Notes: a model not told the origin generated them from the letters alone. Counted from the stretch's first letter, positions 26,589 to 35,190 are shown. The stretch: 64,000 nt of DNA from Bacteroidales bacterium (GCA_028687995.1 JAQTZA010000012.1:53901-117900); one strand, 5' to 3'. A program made the numbers and translations.

Positions 26589-27818
26589 TTAATCAATTTT
26601 GCGTTTGAAGAACCAATATTCGTTGAATGTAAGGCTCAGCGTGAATTTTAAATAACTCTCCTTTATGAATTGAGTATATTCGGGTGTTACTTTCGAATAG
26701 TCAACTGATAGGTTCAATAGCGACTTGTTTGATTTGAATGGAAGACCAAGCCCAAAACCTACGCCATATTCACTCAATTTCTGATTGCGAATATTCAAAT
26801 AGTTGGTCGAGAAATTTGCTCCAAATCTATATTTTACATGATCAATATAGCGTCTGCTATTGAGGTTTGGTGTGAATTCAAATCCAGCAGCCAGTTTTAT
26901 GCGATTATTTAGTGTGTCTTTTTTGCTGTAATATAAGGCATCACTCCATTTTTGGTAAACTCCATCAGCAGCAAAAGTCCATTTTTTATTCAGTTGCCAG
27001 CTCAAACCAGCTCCGTATGATGCTGCCAATTCATAACTTTCATAGGTCGTGGTTGTGTCAGCAGTTGAACTTATGGCATAGATGCTTTTCGAAGTTGTTT
27101 TCAGTTTAGTCTTTGGTGTGTAAGTCAATCCAAAACAGATATTCTGTTCTTGACTGATTTTTTTTGTCCATTGTGCTCCAAAATCGAGTTTCAACCCTCT
27201 TCCATGTATTTGGTTTAAACGTGTAATGGTGTATCCATCGTTCGAATTCGAGATAGTGCTGTTGTGGTTGATATTTCCGAAAATGTAATTCACATTTGCA
27301 CCAATCGATAAATTAGAAATTGGACTGATTGCCAATCCTAGAAAAGCCTGAGAAAATCCACCATCACCATTGTATTGAGAGACGCCCGTAAGATTGCTAT
27401 TTGATATATCGCTGCCGAATTGATAACCAACAAACGAATACGGCATTACTCCTACACTTGCACCCATTCCTTTAGTAATAGGGAATTGAATAGCCATGTG
27501 TTCAATATTTCCGTTCGGTTTAGTCTCTTTAGATGTGCCCTCAGAGAAGTATCCGTTTTGTGCCGAAATCGCAAAATCAAACAAAAATGTCGTTGAATCT
27601 ATCACGGAGTAAGAGGCGGGGTTCGATGGATTAATTTGGTTGTCTCGTCTCATACCTATAGATGCGCCACCCATCGAGTTTGCTGCACCAAACGAATTGT
27701 TCGAAAGTTGACCGTAACCATAACGACTGTAGGGAGAATCTGTAGCTGTTTGAGCAGTTGTTGTCGTCACAAGTGTCAAAACGATTATACAAATCGAAAT
27801 CAGTTTTCTATTTAGCAT
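26589..27818 (-). CDS. Predicted outer-membrane beta-barrel protein
   Basis: A 409-residue protein with a signal peptide (LISICIIVLTLVTTTTA) and a mature N-terminus DSPYSRYGYGQLSNN that recurs in Bacteroidota barrel proteins of this locus. The remainder alternates hydrophobic and polar residues with many aromatic girdle residues (GVMPYSFVGYQFGSD, NVNYIFGNINHN, VGFGLGLPFKS), which suggests a FadL/OmpP1-like or PorV-like barrel. It has no assigned function. The gene overlaps coaX by 11 bp and precedes the TPR gene by 20 bp, so it belongs to the operon. Confidence 0.68.
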   Translation of the reverse strand: MLNRKLISICIIVLTLVTTTTAQTATDSPYSRYGYGQLSNNSFGAANSMGGASIGMRRDNQINPSNPASYSVIDSTTFLFDFAISAQNGYFSEGTSKETKPNGNIEHMAIQFPITKGMGASVGVMPYSFVGYQFGSDISNSNLTGVSQYNGDGGFSQAFLGLAISPISNLSIGANVNYIFGNINHNSTISNSNDGYTITRLNQIHGRGLKLDFGAQWTKKISQEQNICFGLTYTPKTKLKTTSKSIYAISSTADTTTTYESYELAASYGAGLSWQLNKKWTFAADGVYQKWSDALYYSKKDTLNNRIKLAAGFEFTPNLNSRRYIDHVKYRFGANFSTNYLNIRNQKLSEYGVGFGLGLPFKSNKSLLNLSVDYSKVTPEYTQFIKESYLKFTLSLTFNEYWFFKRKID

Positions 27819-28533
27819 TGTATTGCAATATTCTATTTAATCCTTTGGTTACGAGATATTCGTCTGCAAAGATGACGTTTTTTAGCCTCTTATCAAAGTA
27901 AAAAGTGTCACCTCCCGTTAAAAAAATCAAAAGTTCAGACCAATCTTTCGAGATTTGTTTGCTATATCCGTCAATTTCGTAAACGATACCCTCAATCACG
28001 CCTGAACGAATGGCAGTTTCAGTATTATATCCTAACGTTGGAACTTCTCCTGTTTTCCCTACTAACGGCAATTTGTCTGTAAAAGTGTGTAGAGCCGTTA
28101 GTCTCATTTCCAGACCAGGGGCGATATTTCCACCTAAGTAAATACCCTTTGAATTTATGAAATCATAAGTGATGGCTGTGCCAGCATCAATCACTAAAAT
28201 ATTTCGATTGGGATAAGCAAAGTAAGCGCCAGCTACGGCAGCAATGCGATCACGACCCAAAGTCTCGGGGGTACGATAATGAATGGTAAACGGCAGAGGT
28301 GTTTCGTGACTCAATTCTACAAAAAGTGGGGCGATAGATTGGATATAAGTCATGAAATCGTCTGACAATTTGGTGACAGTCGACACAATCACTCCTGCTA
28401 TTGAATGATTGCCGATAAAATCTTCTACCATTTGTTGAGATACCTCTTCTACGCTTTCTGATGAAATTATTTCTAATCCATCGAACAGTGCTAGTTTTGC
28501 CCTCGTATTTCCTTGATCGATAATGAGATTCAT
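27808..28533 (-). CDS. coaX: Type III pantothenate kinase
   Basis: First step of coenzyme A synthesis, a member of the ASKHA fold that is not feedback-inhibited by CoA. 241 residues from ATG 28533, where the family N-terminus MNLIIDQGNTRAKLALFDG begins; an upstream frame to 28572 is not supported. Motifs LGRDRIAAVAGAY, VIDAGTAITYDFI, YLGGNIAPGLEMRLTALH and LTGGD are present. It is the first gene of the six-gene minus-strand envelope run. Confidence 0.94.
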   Translation of the reverse strand: MNLIIDQGNTRAKLALFDGLEIISSESVEEVSQQMVEDFIGNHSIAGVIVSTVTKLSDDFMTYIQSIAPLFVELSHETPLPFTIHYRTPETLGRDRIAAVAGAYFAYPNRNILVIDAGTAITYDFINSKGIYLGGNIAPGLEMRLTALHTFTDKLPLVGKTGEVPTLGYNTETAIRSGVIEGIVYEIDGYSKQISKDWSELLIFLTGGDTFYFDKRLKNVIFADEYLVTKGLNRILQYNAK

Positions 28534-28617
28534 AGTTCGAATAATGAAATTTCTGCAAAGATAGCTCCACAATTCTATTTTTCAATAAAGTCTTATCATT
28601 TCAATTATATAAAGTAG

Positions 28618-28646
28618 TTGTTTGGCTGTATTGTTATTTATATTTG
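28618..28646 (+). promoter_or_regulatory. Probable promoter of the secreted nuclease gene
   Basis: TTG (28618-28620), 18 nt, TATATTTG (28639-28646), about 20 nt before the ATG at 28667. It lies in the short divergent gap with coaX. Confidence 0.45.
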
Positions 28647-28666
28647 TAATTTCAAAGTCATAATAT

Positions 28667-29431
28667 ATGAAAATTCCAACTTCTGTTTCCAACCTCCTGT
28701 TTGTTGTATTCCCTTTTATAGCGTTATCTCTCTTTGCCCAACAATCAGTGCAAATTGAACATCTTGAATTGCCTACTATTCACCCGCAAGATCAAATCGT
28801 GAAGCACTTAGGATATACACTATCTTATAACGAGCAGCACGAACAAGCTAATTGGGTGGCATATCAACTAACTGCTGATGAAACGAATAATATTTATAAG
28901 CGTTCCAATAAATTCAAACCAGACCCAGATGTTAAAACTGGTTCAGCTGAGAATACGGACTATGTACGATCTGGTTATGATAGAGGTCATTTGGCTCCCG
29001 CTGCTGATATGGGTTGGAGTGAGCAGGCGATGCAAGAGTCGTTTTTTTATAGTAATATGTCTCCTCAAGTGGCGGCATTCAATCGTGGTATTTGGAAGCA
29101 ACTCGAAGAGAAGGTCCGCGATTGGGCTGTAGCGTATCGCTCTATTTATGTGGTAACTGGGCCAGTTTTGCAAAATGGACTTCCTTATATTGGTGTTAAT
29201 CATGTTTCAGTTCCGAGGCTATATTTTAAAGTGATACTTGATTACACAACTGATGAAGCGAAGGGGATTGGATTTCTAATACCAAATGAGGGCTCCAAAG
29301 AACCTATCTCTCATTTTGCTGTTTCGATTGACAGCGTAGAACTTGTCACTCACCTCGATTTCTTTCCTGCATTACCAGATGATGTAGAAGCGAAAGTAGA
29401 AAAAGAACACTGCTTCGATTGTTGGAAGTGA
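28667..29431 (+). CDS. Secreted DNA/RNA non-specific endonuclease (NucA-like)
   Basis: A 254-residue beta-beta-alpha-metal endonuclease. A signal peptide is present (LLFVVFPFIALSLFAQ, residues 10-25). The catalytic DRGHLAPAADM motif (around 109-119) has the general-base His and is followed by YSNMSPQVAAFNRGIW with the Mg2+-binding Asn. These match Serratia-type/NUC1 nucleases. It probably degrades extracellular nucleic acid or functions in the periplasm. There is no adjacent immunity gene, so a toxin role is not suggested. It is monocistronic, with 200 bp before the next gene. Confidence 0.88.
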   Translation: MKIPTSVSNLLFVVFPFIALSLFAQQSVQIEHLELPTIHPQDQIVKHLGYTLSYNEQHEQANWVAYQLTADETNNIYKRSNKFKPDPDVKTGSAENTDYVRSGYDRGHLAPAADMGWSEQAMQESFFYSNMSPQVAAFNRGIWKQLEEKVRDWAVAYRSIYVVTGPVLQNGLPYIGVNHVSVPRLYFKVILDYTTDEAKGIGFLIPNEGSKEPISHFAVSIDSVELVTHLDFFPALPDDVEAKVEKEHCFDCWK

Positions 29432-29634
29432 AGAAGTAGGTTGTGTCACCTATCCAGATTCTGTGGTTAGCGAAAAATGCTTCTTTTAAAATCGAATACA
29501 TCTGCGCCATCAGTGGTTTAATTTCAAGTGGACGGTTTAAAGATTATTTCCGATTTCTCAACCACTTATGGCAGAAGTTTCTCTCTTTTTTGTATTTTTG
29601 CCAAACGTAAAATCTTCAACGTATTACAATATTC

Positions 29635-30867
29635 ATGGCAAAATCTGATATTCAACTCATCAAACAACGTTTTGGCATCATCGGCAATTCTCCCGAGCTG
29701 CTCCGAGCGATTGATATCGCGATGCAGGTTGCCCCCACAGATTTGTCGGTGCTCATTACTGGCGAGAGTGGAGTGGGAAAGGAATATTTTCCGCAAATCA
29801 TACATCAAAACAGTCGCCGCAAGCATGGTAGCTATATAGCCGTCAACTGTGGCGCGATACCTGAAGGAACGATTGATTCGGAACTGTTTGGTCATGAGAA
29901 GGGCTCATTTACTGGAGCGCTTTCCGATCGCAAAGGCTATTTTGAAGAGGCTAATGGTGGTACCATTTTTCTCGATGAAGTAGGGGAGTTGCCTTTGACA
30001 ACACAAGCTCGTTTGTTGCGTGTGTTAGAGAGCGGTGAGTTTATAAAAGTGGGTTCGTCGAAAGTACTCAAGACCAATGTACGTATTGTTGCAGCGACCA
30101 ATCTAAATATGGATCAGGCGATTGAAGATAGTCGATTTCGTGAAGATTTGTATTATCGATTGAATTCCGTCCCCATCATTGTACCACCGTTGCGCGAAAG
30201 AGGTGACGATATCTATTTGTTGTTTCGTAAGTTTGCAGCCGATTTTGCTGAGAAATACCGCATGCCTGCTATTGCACTTACCGACGAAGCACGTCGTTTG
30301 ATTACTGGGTATAGATTTCCAGGAAATATCCGTCAATTGAAAAATATTACCGAGCAGATCTCAATCATAGAACCTTCTCGTGAAATAACCTTCGATACGC
30401 TCAAATTCTATCTTCCTAATTACGACCAAGAGCGCCTCCCAGCTCTTAGAACGAAGGGTAAAGATGAGCGTACCTTTGGCTCAGAACGCGAAATTCTTTA
30501 TCAAGTGCTATTCGATATGCGTAAAGAGATTCACGATTTGAAGTTGTTGGTGCACGATATTATGTCGGGCAATGAGTCAGAAATGGGTACTGTGTATCCC
30601 TCAACGGAAGCAATTGTTAAGTCAAATCCGTCACCTGTGTCAACATTCAAAATTCAACCCCAACCGGAGGATGAAGAGGTTAATTTTACCGAAGAATTTG
30701 AGGATGAGGGATATGATGAATTGAAAACATTGAACGATATAGAACGGGAGTTAATCCGTGCGGCATTAGAGAAATTCAAGGGTAAACGTGCTCCAGCATC
30801 TCGTGAACTCAAAATTTCTGAACGAACTTTGTACCGTAAAATTAAAGAGTACGGTTTGGATACCTAG
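29635..30867 (+). CDS. Sigma-54-dependent transcriptional activator without receiver domain
   Basis: A 410-residue bacterial enhancer-binding protein. AAA+ domain from about residue 15 to 250: Walker A GESGVGKE, GSFTGA in place of the usual GAFTGA sigma-54 contact loop, Walker B GGTIFLDEVGE, sensor regions RIVAATN and FREDLYYRLN. A linker follows, then a Fis-type helix-turn-helix at the C-terminus (RAPASRELKISERTLYRKIKEYG). The AAA+ domain begins almost at once, so no N-terminal sensor regulates it in cis. It is 18 bp from lptE, pointing to a role in envelope biogenesis. Confidence 0.9.
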   Translation: MAKSDIQLIKQRFGIIGNSPELLRAIDIAMQVAPTDLSVLITGESGVGKEYFPQIIHQNSRRKHGSYIAVNCGAIPEGTIDSELFGHEKGSFTGALSDRKGYFEEANGGTIFLDEVGELPLTTQARLLRVLESGEFIKVGSSKVLKTNVRIVAATNLNMDQAIEDSRFREDLYYRLNSVPIIVPPLRERGDDIYLLFRKFAADFAEKYRMPAIALTDEARRLITGYRFPGNIRQLKNITEQISIIEPSREITFDTLKFYLPNYDQERLPALRTKGKDERTFGSEREILYQVLFDMRKEIHDLKLLVHDIMSGNESEMGTVYPSTEAIVKSNPSPVSTFKIQPQPEDEEVNFTEEFEDEGYDELKTLNDIERELIRAALEKFKGKRAPASRELKISERTLYRKIKEYGLDT

Positions 30868-30885
30868 TTTCAAATCAAAAAATAA

Positions 30886-31407
30886 ATGGACAAATTTGAC
30901 TTCATGTATAAATATCTCATCATCATATTCGTATCGATTTTTGTAACCAGTTGTTCGATAGCCTATAAATTCAATGGCGCCTCCATCGACTATACGAAAA
31001 TGAAAACAGTATCTATTTCAGATTTCCCTATTAAAACACCGTTGGTTTATGCGCCACTTTCGCAAACATTTACCGAAGGATTACGAGATATTTTCCAGCG
31101 TCAAACTCGTTTGAGATTAATTAAACAAGGTGGCGATTTACACTTCGAAGGTGAAATATCGGGATATGAACTTACTCCTCAGGCTGTTAAGGAGAATGCC
31201 TTTGCTTCTGAAACAAGATTAACGGTAAGAGTTCGTGTGAAATTCACTAATAATGCAGACTCAAAACAAAACTTTGATCAATCCTTCACAGCTTATCGCG
31301 ATTTTCCGAGTACAAAAATGATTAATGAAGTGCAAGATCAGCTTATTAAAGAGATTGTGGATGAAATTACAGATAATATTTACAACGCAAGTGTAGCTAA
31401 TTGGTGA
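30886..31407 (+). CDS. lptE: LPS assembly lipoprotein LptE
   Basis: Outer-membrane lipoprotein that plugs the LptD barrel. 173 residues. Signal and lipobox YLIIIFVSIFVTSC with lipidated Cys23; M7 (30904) is an alternative start that gives a tighter signal peptide. The Bacteroidota LptE form is recognisable from SIAYKFNGASIDYTKMKTVS, FTEGLRDIFQRQTRLRLI and the terminal IVDEITDNIYNASVANW. It is transcribed with the sigma-54 activator upstream and, 13 bp later, the helical protein and secG. Confidence 0.86.
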   Translation: MDKFDFMYKYLIIIFVSIFVTSCSIAYKFNGASIDYTKMKTVSISDFPIKTPLVYAPLSQTFTEGLRDIFQRQTRLRLIKQGGDLHFEGEISGYELTPQAVKENAFASETRLTVRVRVKFTNNADSKQNFDQSFTAYRDFPSTKMINEVQDQLIKEIVDEITDNIYNASVANW

Positions 31408-31420
31408 TTTCAGGCGTACT

Positions 31421-32218
31421 ATGAAGATCGAAGATTTACACCTCTGGATGGATAATCCTGATTTACTGTCCAATGATTCACTCACTGAATTGAAATCAGC
31501 GGTGAGTCAATATCCCTATTTTCAATCCCTTCGTTTTTTATATCTAAAGAACCTATATTTAGTAAAATCTCCCGATTTTTATCCTGAACTGGAGAAGTCT
31601 GCTGTGTTTTTGTCGGATCGACGCAAATTGTTCTACTATTTGGCTGTAGTAGAAGGTTTGTGGAATGATGTATTTGCGCATTATTCAGTTATAAATCGAC
31701 CTATTGAAACAATAGAGAAGCAAGATACGGTATCGTTGATTGACTCGTTTTTGATGGATTATGCTCCCGAGATGTTGAATGAGAAGCCACAAAGTCCAAC
31801 ACACAAAGCGGCACGAATGGCAATTGCTACACAAGATTATGCAAGTTTACTGGTCGCTGACGACTTGAACACTCAAGTCGATCGCGAGTTGCATGAAGCA
31901 GTTCAGTTCAAACATCACGATTTGATAGATGAATTTATCTCATTTGCATCCGAAGGAGATAGTATTCGTCAGCAGTTGGTTGCTACTGCCGAAAATGAAC
32001 CTGAGAGTCCTCATTCGCTTGATTTTGAATCCGATATTTTGAACGAAGAAGATTTGCTAACTGAAAGTTTAGCGAAAATCTACATCAAACAAAAGCGCTA
32101 TTATAAGGCCATTGAAATTATTCGCAGATTAAGCTTGAAATATCCGGAAAAAAGTATTTACTTTGCAGACCAAATTCGATTTTTAGAAAAATTGATTATT
32201 AACATCAAAAAAGAATAG
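31421..32218 (+). CDS. Conserved-context helical protein of unknown function
   Basis: A 265-residue acidic protein without signal peptide or membrane helix. The N-terminal half is helical (LSNDSLTELKSAVSQYPYFQ, LRFLYLKNLYLVKSP), and the C-terminal 45 residues form a TPR-like pair (LTESLAKIYIKQKRYYKAIE, IIRRLSLKYPEKS). I recognise no enzyme motif. The gene sits between lptE (13 bp) and secG (2 bp), an order I recall from other Bacteroidota. It may serve as a cytosolic adaptor; that is a guess. Confidence 0.7.
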   Translation: MKIEDLHLWMDNPDLLSNDSLTELKSAVSQYPYFQSLRFLYLKNLYLVKSPDFYPELEKSAVFLSDRRKLFYYLAVVEGLWNDVFAHYSVINRPIETIEKQDTVSLIDSFLMDYAPEMLNEKPQSPTHKAARMAIATQDYASLLVADDLNTQVDRELHEAVQFKHHDLIDEFISFASEGDSIRQQLVATAENEPESPHSLDFESDILNEEDLLTESLAKIYIKQKRYYKAIEIIRRLSLKYPEKSIYFADQIRFLEKLIINIKKE

Positions 32219-32220
32219 CA

Positions 32221-32571
32221 ATGTATCTGTTTATCACAATCTTAATTTTAATAGCTGCTTTATTTATGATCCTTATTGTGTTGGTTCAAAACTCAAAAGG
32301 AGGTGGTTTAGCTGCTGGGTTCTCTTCTTCAAATCAAATTATGGGAGTTCGTAAAACGACCGATTTTCTTGAAAAAGCCACTTGGGGATTGGCTGCCGTC
32401 ATTTTGTTTTTAAGTATCATTTCTGCTGCATTTATACCGAAGGCGCAAGATATGACTGATGATGCCGCCCTTAAGCAACAAATAGAACAAAAAACGACTA
32501 CTACACCAGGTGTTGTAAATCCTGGATTCGAAGCAACTACTCCCGTTAAAGGAGATAGCGCAAAAAAATAG
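32221..32571 (+). CDS. secG: Preprotein translocase subunit SecG
   Basis: A small inner-membrane subunit that stimulates SecYEG protein export. 116 residues with two membrane helices (ITILILIAALFMILIVLVQ near the N-terminus and GLAAVILFLSIISAAF at about 58-73) joined by the diagnostic NSKGGGLAAGFSSSNQIMG loop. The C-terminal 40 residues are a low-complexity Thr/Pro tail, usual in Bacteroidota SecG. It is the last gene of the operon and is followed by a terminator at 32594. Confidence 0.93.
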   Translation: MYLFITILILIAALFMILIVLVQNSKGGGLAAGFSSSNQIMGVRKTTDFLEKATWGLAAVILFLSIISAAFIPKAQDMTDDAALKQQIEQKTTTTPGVVNPGFEATTPVKGDSAKK

Positions 32572-32593
32572 AGTTGTTGCTCAACAATAGAAT

Positions 32594-32633
32594 AAAGGCT
32601 GATTTTGCTAAGTGCAATTTCAGCCTTTTTTTT
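32594..32633 (+). terminator. Terminator after secG
   Basis: AAAGGCTGATTTTGC (32594-32608) pairs with GCAATTTCAGCCTTT (32614-32628) with one mismatch, then a T tract to 32633. Confidence 0.8.
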
Positions 32634-32735
32634 GTTTAGATATATTTCTCTTTTGATTTGTCTCATTTTTGAGGAATTTCTGTTTTATCATTCAGCTAGA
32701 TATTTTACTAAAAAAATATTATTTTGATAATATTT

Positions 32736-32767
32736 TTTGTTTATTTGGAAGTAATACTTTACATTTG
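32736..32767 (+). promoter_or_regulatory. Consensus promoter of the Lrp/AsnC gene
   Basis: TTTG (32736-32739), 20 nt, TACATTTG (32760-32767), a full match to the Bacteroidota consensus and about 24 nt from the likely transcript start to the ATG at 32798. It supports that start over the longer frame from 32669. Confidence 0.65.
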
Positions 32768-32797
32768 CTTCCAAAATATAGAAAAATAATAATTGCT

Positions 32798-33256
32798 ATG
32801 GAGAAAATTGATGCACTTGATCGTCATATCTTGGAGATAATCTCTCACAACGCTCGAATTCCTTTTAAAGATGTTGCTGCAGAGTGTGGTGTGTCGAGAG
32901 CTGCGATTCATCAACGCGTACAGCGAATGATTGATATGAATGTAATTACTGGTTCTGGATATACGGTTAGTCCGAAAGTATTAGGTTATGCATCATGTAC
33001 TTACATTGGAATTAAGTTGGAAAAAGGATCACTCTATAAAACGGTATATCCCGAGCTTGAGAAAATACCCGAAATTGTAGAATGTCACTTTACTACAGGA
33101 CCTTATACTATGCTTGTAAAGCTTTTTGCTCGCGACAATGAGCATTTGATGGAATTGGTAAATACACGAATTCAGGAGATAAAAGGAGTCATTGCTACCG
33201 AAACGTTAATCTCGTTGGATCAAAGTATCAAACGAGAAATTCCAGTGAAGAAGTAA
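32798..33256 (+). CDS. Lrp/AsnC-family transcriptional regulator
   Basis: A 152-residue regulator. N-terminal winged HTH: ALDRHILEIISHNARIPFKD, then AAECGVSRAAIHQRVQRM as the recognition part. C-terminal RAM/effector-binding domain of about 80 residues with GIKLEKGSLYK and ECHFTTGPYTMLVKLFA, normally an amino-acid sensor. The preferred ATG at 32798 follows a consensus promoter and gives the standard family start MEKIDALDRHIL; the in-frame upstream part is promoter DNA. It stands alone between two terminators; its target genes are unknown. Confidence 0.9.
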   Translation: MEKIDALDRHILEIISHNARIPFKDVAAECGVSRAAIHQRVQRMIDMNVITGSGYTVSPKVLGYASCTYIGIKLEKGSLYKTVYPELEKIPEIVECHFTTGPYTMLVKLFARDNEHLMELVNTRIQEIKGVIATETLISLDQSIKREIPVKK

Positions 33257-33277
33257 TCTGAACTTCGTTACAATATC

Positions 33278-33314
33278 AAAGCTAAAGTGGGTTTTACTAC
33301 TTTAGCTTTTTTTT
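33278..33314 (+). terminator. Terminator of the Lrp/AsnC gene
   Basis: Perfect 11-bp stem AAAGCTAAAGT (33278-33288) with ACTTTAGCTTT (33299-33309) and a run of eight T (33307-33314). Confidence 0.8.
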
Positions 33315-33320
33315 ATGCCA

Positions 33321-33355
33321 AAAAAGAGGATGATCTTTCGAATCATCCTCTTTTT
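33321..33355 (-). terminator. Terminator of rng
   Basis: Perfect 14-bp stem AAAAAGAGGATGAT (33321-33334) with ATCATCCTCTTTTT (33342-33355), 7-nt loop. On the minus strand it ends in a T run and lies 22 nt beyond the rng stop. Confidence 0.8.
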
Positions 33356-33377
33356 GTAATTGTAGAAAATCACGAAA

Positions 33378-34949
33378 TTACTTGATTTCGATCTCTTCTT
33401 TTAAGTCTATTTCGTTTCTGTCGGAATCGATAAAACTGTATTCTAAGTAAGCCATGCTTTGATTTGGTATAATTTTCAACCCAAAACTGTAGGAGAATCT
33501 CCATCTCCATTTGAGTGAATAAAATCCGTGGTTGACAAATGCAGCCACATAAGGATGAAGGTGCAATGCAAATTTCTTCACCTTGAGTTTGTTAACCAGA
33601 TAGTCTACTTTGCGCTCAAGCATGTCTGTAAATAGGATAGAGGGTTGTATTTCGCCCTTTCCGTAACATGTTGGGCAATTCTCTAGCGTGTTGATATCCA
33701 TATTTGGTCTTACACGTTGGCGAGTGATTTGCATCAATCCAAATTTTGTCAATGGAAGAATGTTGTGTTTAGCTCGGTCTTTCGACATAGCTTCACGCAT
33801 CACTTCGTAAATTTTCTGGCGATTTTCGCCGTCTTGTAAGTCGATGAAATCGACAACAATGATACCACCCATATCGCGTAAACGAAGTTGGCGTGCAATT
33901 TCTAGTGCAGCTGCTACATTTACATCAGATGCATTCTCCTCTTGGCCTTTTCCTGATTTCGAGCGATTTCCACTATTCACATCTATGACGTGAAGCGCTT
34001 CGGTGTGTTCGATAATTAGGTAGGCGCCACTTTTGAAAGTGACTGTTTTTCCAAAAAGAGATTTGATCTGCTTGGTGACACCAAACGTATCGAAAATGGG
34101 TACTTCTCCTTCGTAAAATTTTACGATGCTCTCCTTCTCAGGTGCAATGATACCGACGTACTCTTTGATTTGAAGATAAACATCGCGATCATTCACATGA
34201 ATGCTTTGGAAAGATGGGTTGAAAATGTCGCGCAAAATAGCTCCAGTACGGCTTGTCTCTTCGTAAATCAAAGAGGGCATTTTCGCCTTTTGCAATTTTA
34301 CAACACTCTCTTCCCAGCGTTTTACTAACATTTTGAGTTCGGCATCGAGTTCCTCTACCTGTTTGCCTTCGGCAACAGTGCGAACAATTACGCCAAAATT
34401 TTTCGGCTTCACTTTTAGAATCATCTGTTTGAGGCGCGAACGCTCTTCTGATGATTTTAGTTTTTGCGAAACCGATACTTTGTCGGCAAAAGGGATAAGT
34501 ACTAAATAACGACCAGCAAAAGATATTTCGGCAGTCAATCTTGGACCTTTCGATGAGATTGGTTCTTTGGTGATTTGCACTAAAATTTCTTGTCCTGATT
34601 TCAATATTTCAGAGATGGATCCTTCTTTGCTGATTTCGGGTTGTTGCCCAAACCGGGAGATGGAAGGAACTTTTTTCTTATCTGAAATTACTTGTCTTAG
34701 AAATTTGTTTTGGGTGTTGTAATGAGATCCCAAATCAAGGTAATGGAGAAAGGCATCTTTCTCATATCCGACATCAACGAACGCAGCATTTAATCCAGGC
34801 ATCAATTTCTTGACTTTGCCCAGATATACATCACCTACTGAGAAAGATATATTTTGCGCCTCTTTTTGGAGTTCTACCAGATTTTTATCTTCGAGAAACG
34901 CAATCGATACTTCCTGAGGAGTGACATCAAGGATGAGTTCGCTATTCAC
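33378..34949 (-). CDS. rng: Ribonuclease G/E family endoribonuclease
   Basis: Single-strand-specific endoribonuclease for 16S rRNA maturation and mRNA decay. 523 residues, RNase G-like size without the long degradosome scaffold. S1 domain at about 38-115 (GDVYLGKVKKLMPGLNAAFV, DVGYEKDAFLHY), then the DNase I-like catalytic domain with HVIDVNSGNRS and GGIIVVDFIDLQD supplying the Mg2+-binding aspartates, followed by the zinc-link CPTCYGKG. It follows HU and the 30-residue ribosomal peptide gene on the same strand; a 12-bp hairpin lies in its leader. Confidence 0.93.
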   Translation of the reverse strand: MNSELILDVTPQEVSIAFLEDKNLVELQKEAQNISFSVGDVYLGKVKKLMPGLNAAFVDVGYEKDAFLHYLDLGSHYNTQNKFLRQVISDKKKVPSISRFGQQPEISKEGSISEILKSGQEILVQITKEPISSKGPRLTAEISFAGRYLVLIPFADKVSVSQKLKSSEERSRLKQMILKVKPKNFGVIVRTVAEGKQVEELDAELKMLVKRWEESVVKLQKAKMPSLIYEETSRTGAILRDIFNPSFQSIHVNDRDVYLQIKEYVGIIAPEKESIVKFYEGEVPIFDTFGVTKQIKSLFGKTVTFKSGAYLIIEHTEALHVIDVNSGNRSKSGKGQEENASDVNVAAALEIARQLRLRDMGGIIVVDFIDLQDGENRQKIYEVMREAMSKDRAKHNILPLTKFGLMQITRQRVRPNMDINTLENCPTCYGKGEIQPSILFTDMLERKVDYLVNKLKVKKFALHLHPYVAAFVNHGFYSLKWRWRFSYSFGLKIIPNQSMAYLEYSFIDSDRNEIDLKEEIEIK

Positions 34950-34988
34950 AATGAATTTGTTTTAAAAGGTAATGATACAATACACAAA

Positions 34989-35024
34989 GAACAAACTTAA
35001 TCAAGTTCTTTCTTAAGTTTGTTC
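34989..35024 (-). promoter_or_regulatory. Perfect hairpin in the leader upstream of rng
   Basis: GAACAAACTTAA (34989-35000) and TTAAGTTTGTTC (35013-35024) form a 12-bp stem with a 12-nt loop, 40 nt upstream of the rng start. There is no strong T tract after it on the minus strand, so it may be a processing or autoregulatory structure rather than a terminator. Confidence 0.45.
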
Positions 35025-35060
35025 CTGTTATACTTTCTGAAGCTGAGAGCTAAAGACTAC

Positions 35061-35153
35061 TTATTTTTTCTTTTTGTGTCTATTTTTTCTCAGTCTTTTT
35101 TTGCGCTTGTGCGTGGCCATTTTGTGACCTTTTCTTTTTTTACCGCTAGGCAT
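35061..35153 (-). CDS. 30-residue basic ribosomal peptide, mS38/bS22-like (AURKAIP1/COX24 domain)
   Basis: A very short gene read from ATG 35153 to TAA at 35061-35063. The product is almost wholly Lys/Arg/His: it begins MPSGKKRKGHKM and ends KNRHKKKK, with ATHKRKKRLR in the middle. This matches the small Bacteroidota proteins annotated with the AURKAIP1/COX24 C-terminal domain, the family of mitochondrial mS38 and mycobacterial bS22, which sit on the small ribosomal subunit. It lies 37 bp after HU and 111 bp before rng on the same strand. The coding assignment rests on family resemblance, as length alone would not support it. Confidence 0.72.
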   Translation of the reverse strand: MPSGKKRKGHKMATHKRKKRLRKNRHKKKK

Positions 35154-35190
35154 AATCGTAATTTCTTAAATTGTTAATAATCTGATAATT

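Noticed and set aside
28667..29431. Toxin-immunity pair around the secreted nuclease
   Set aside because: No secretion-delivery domain in the nuclease and no small immunity-like gene next to it.
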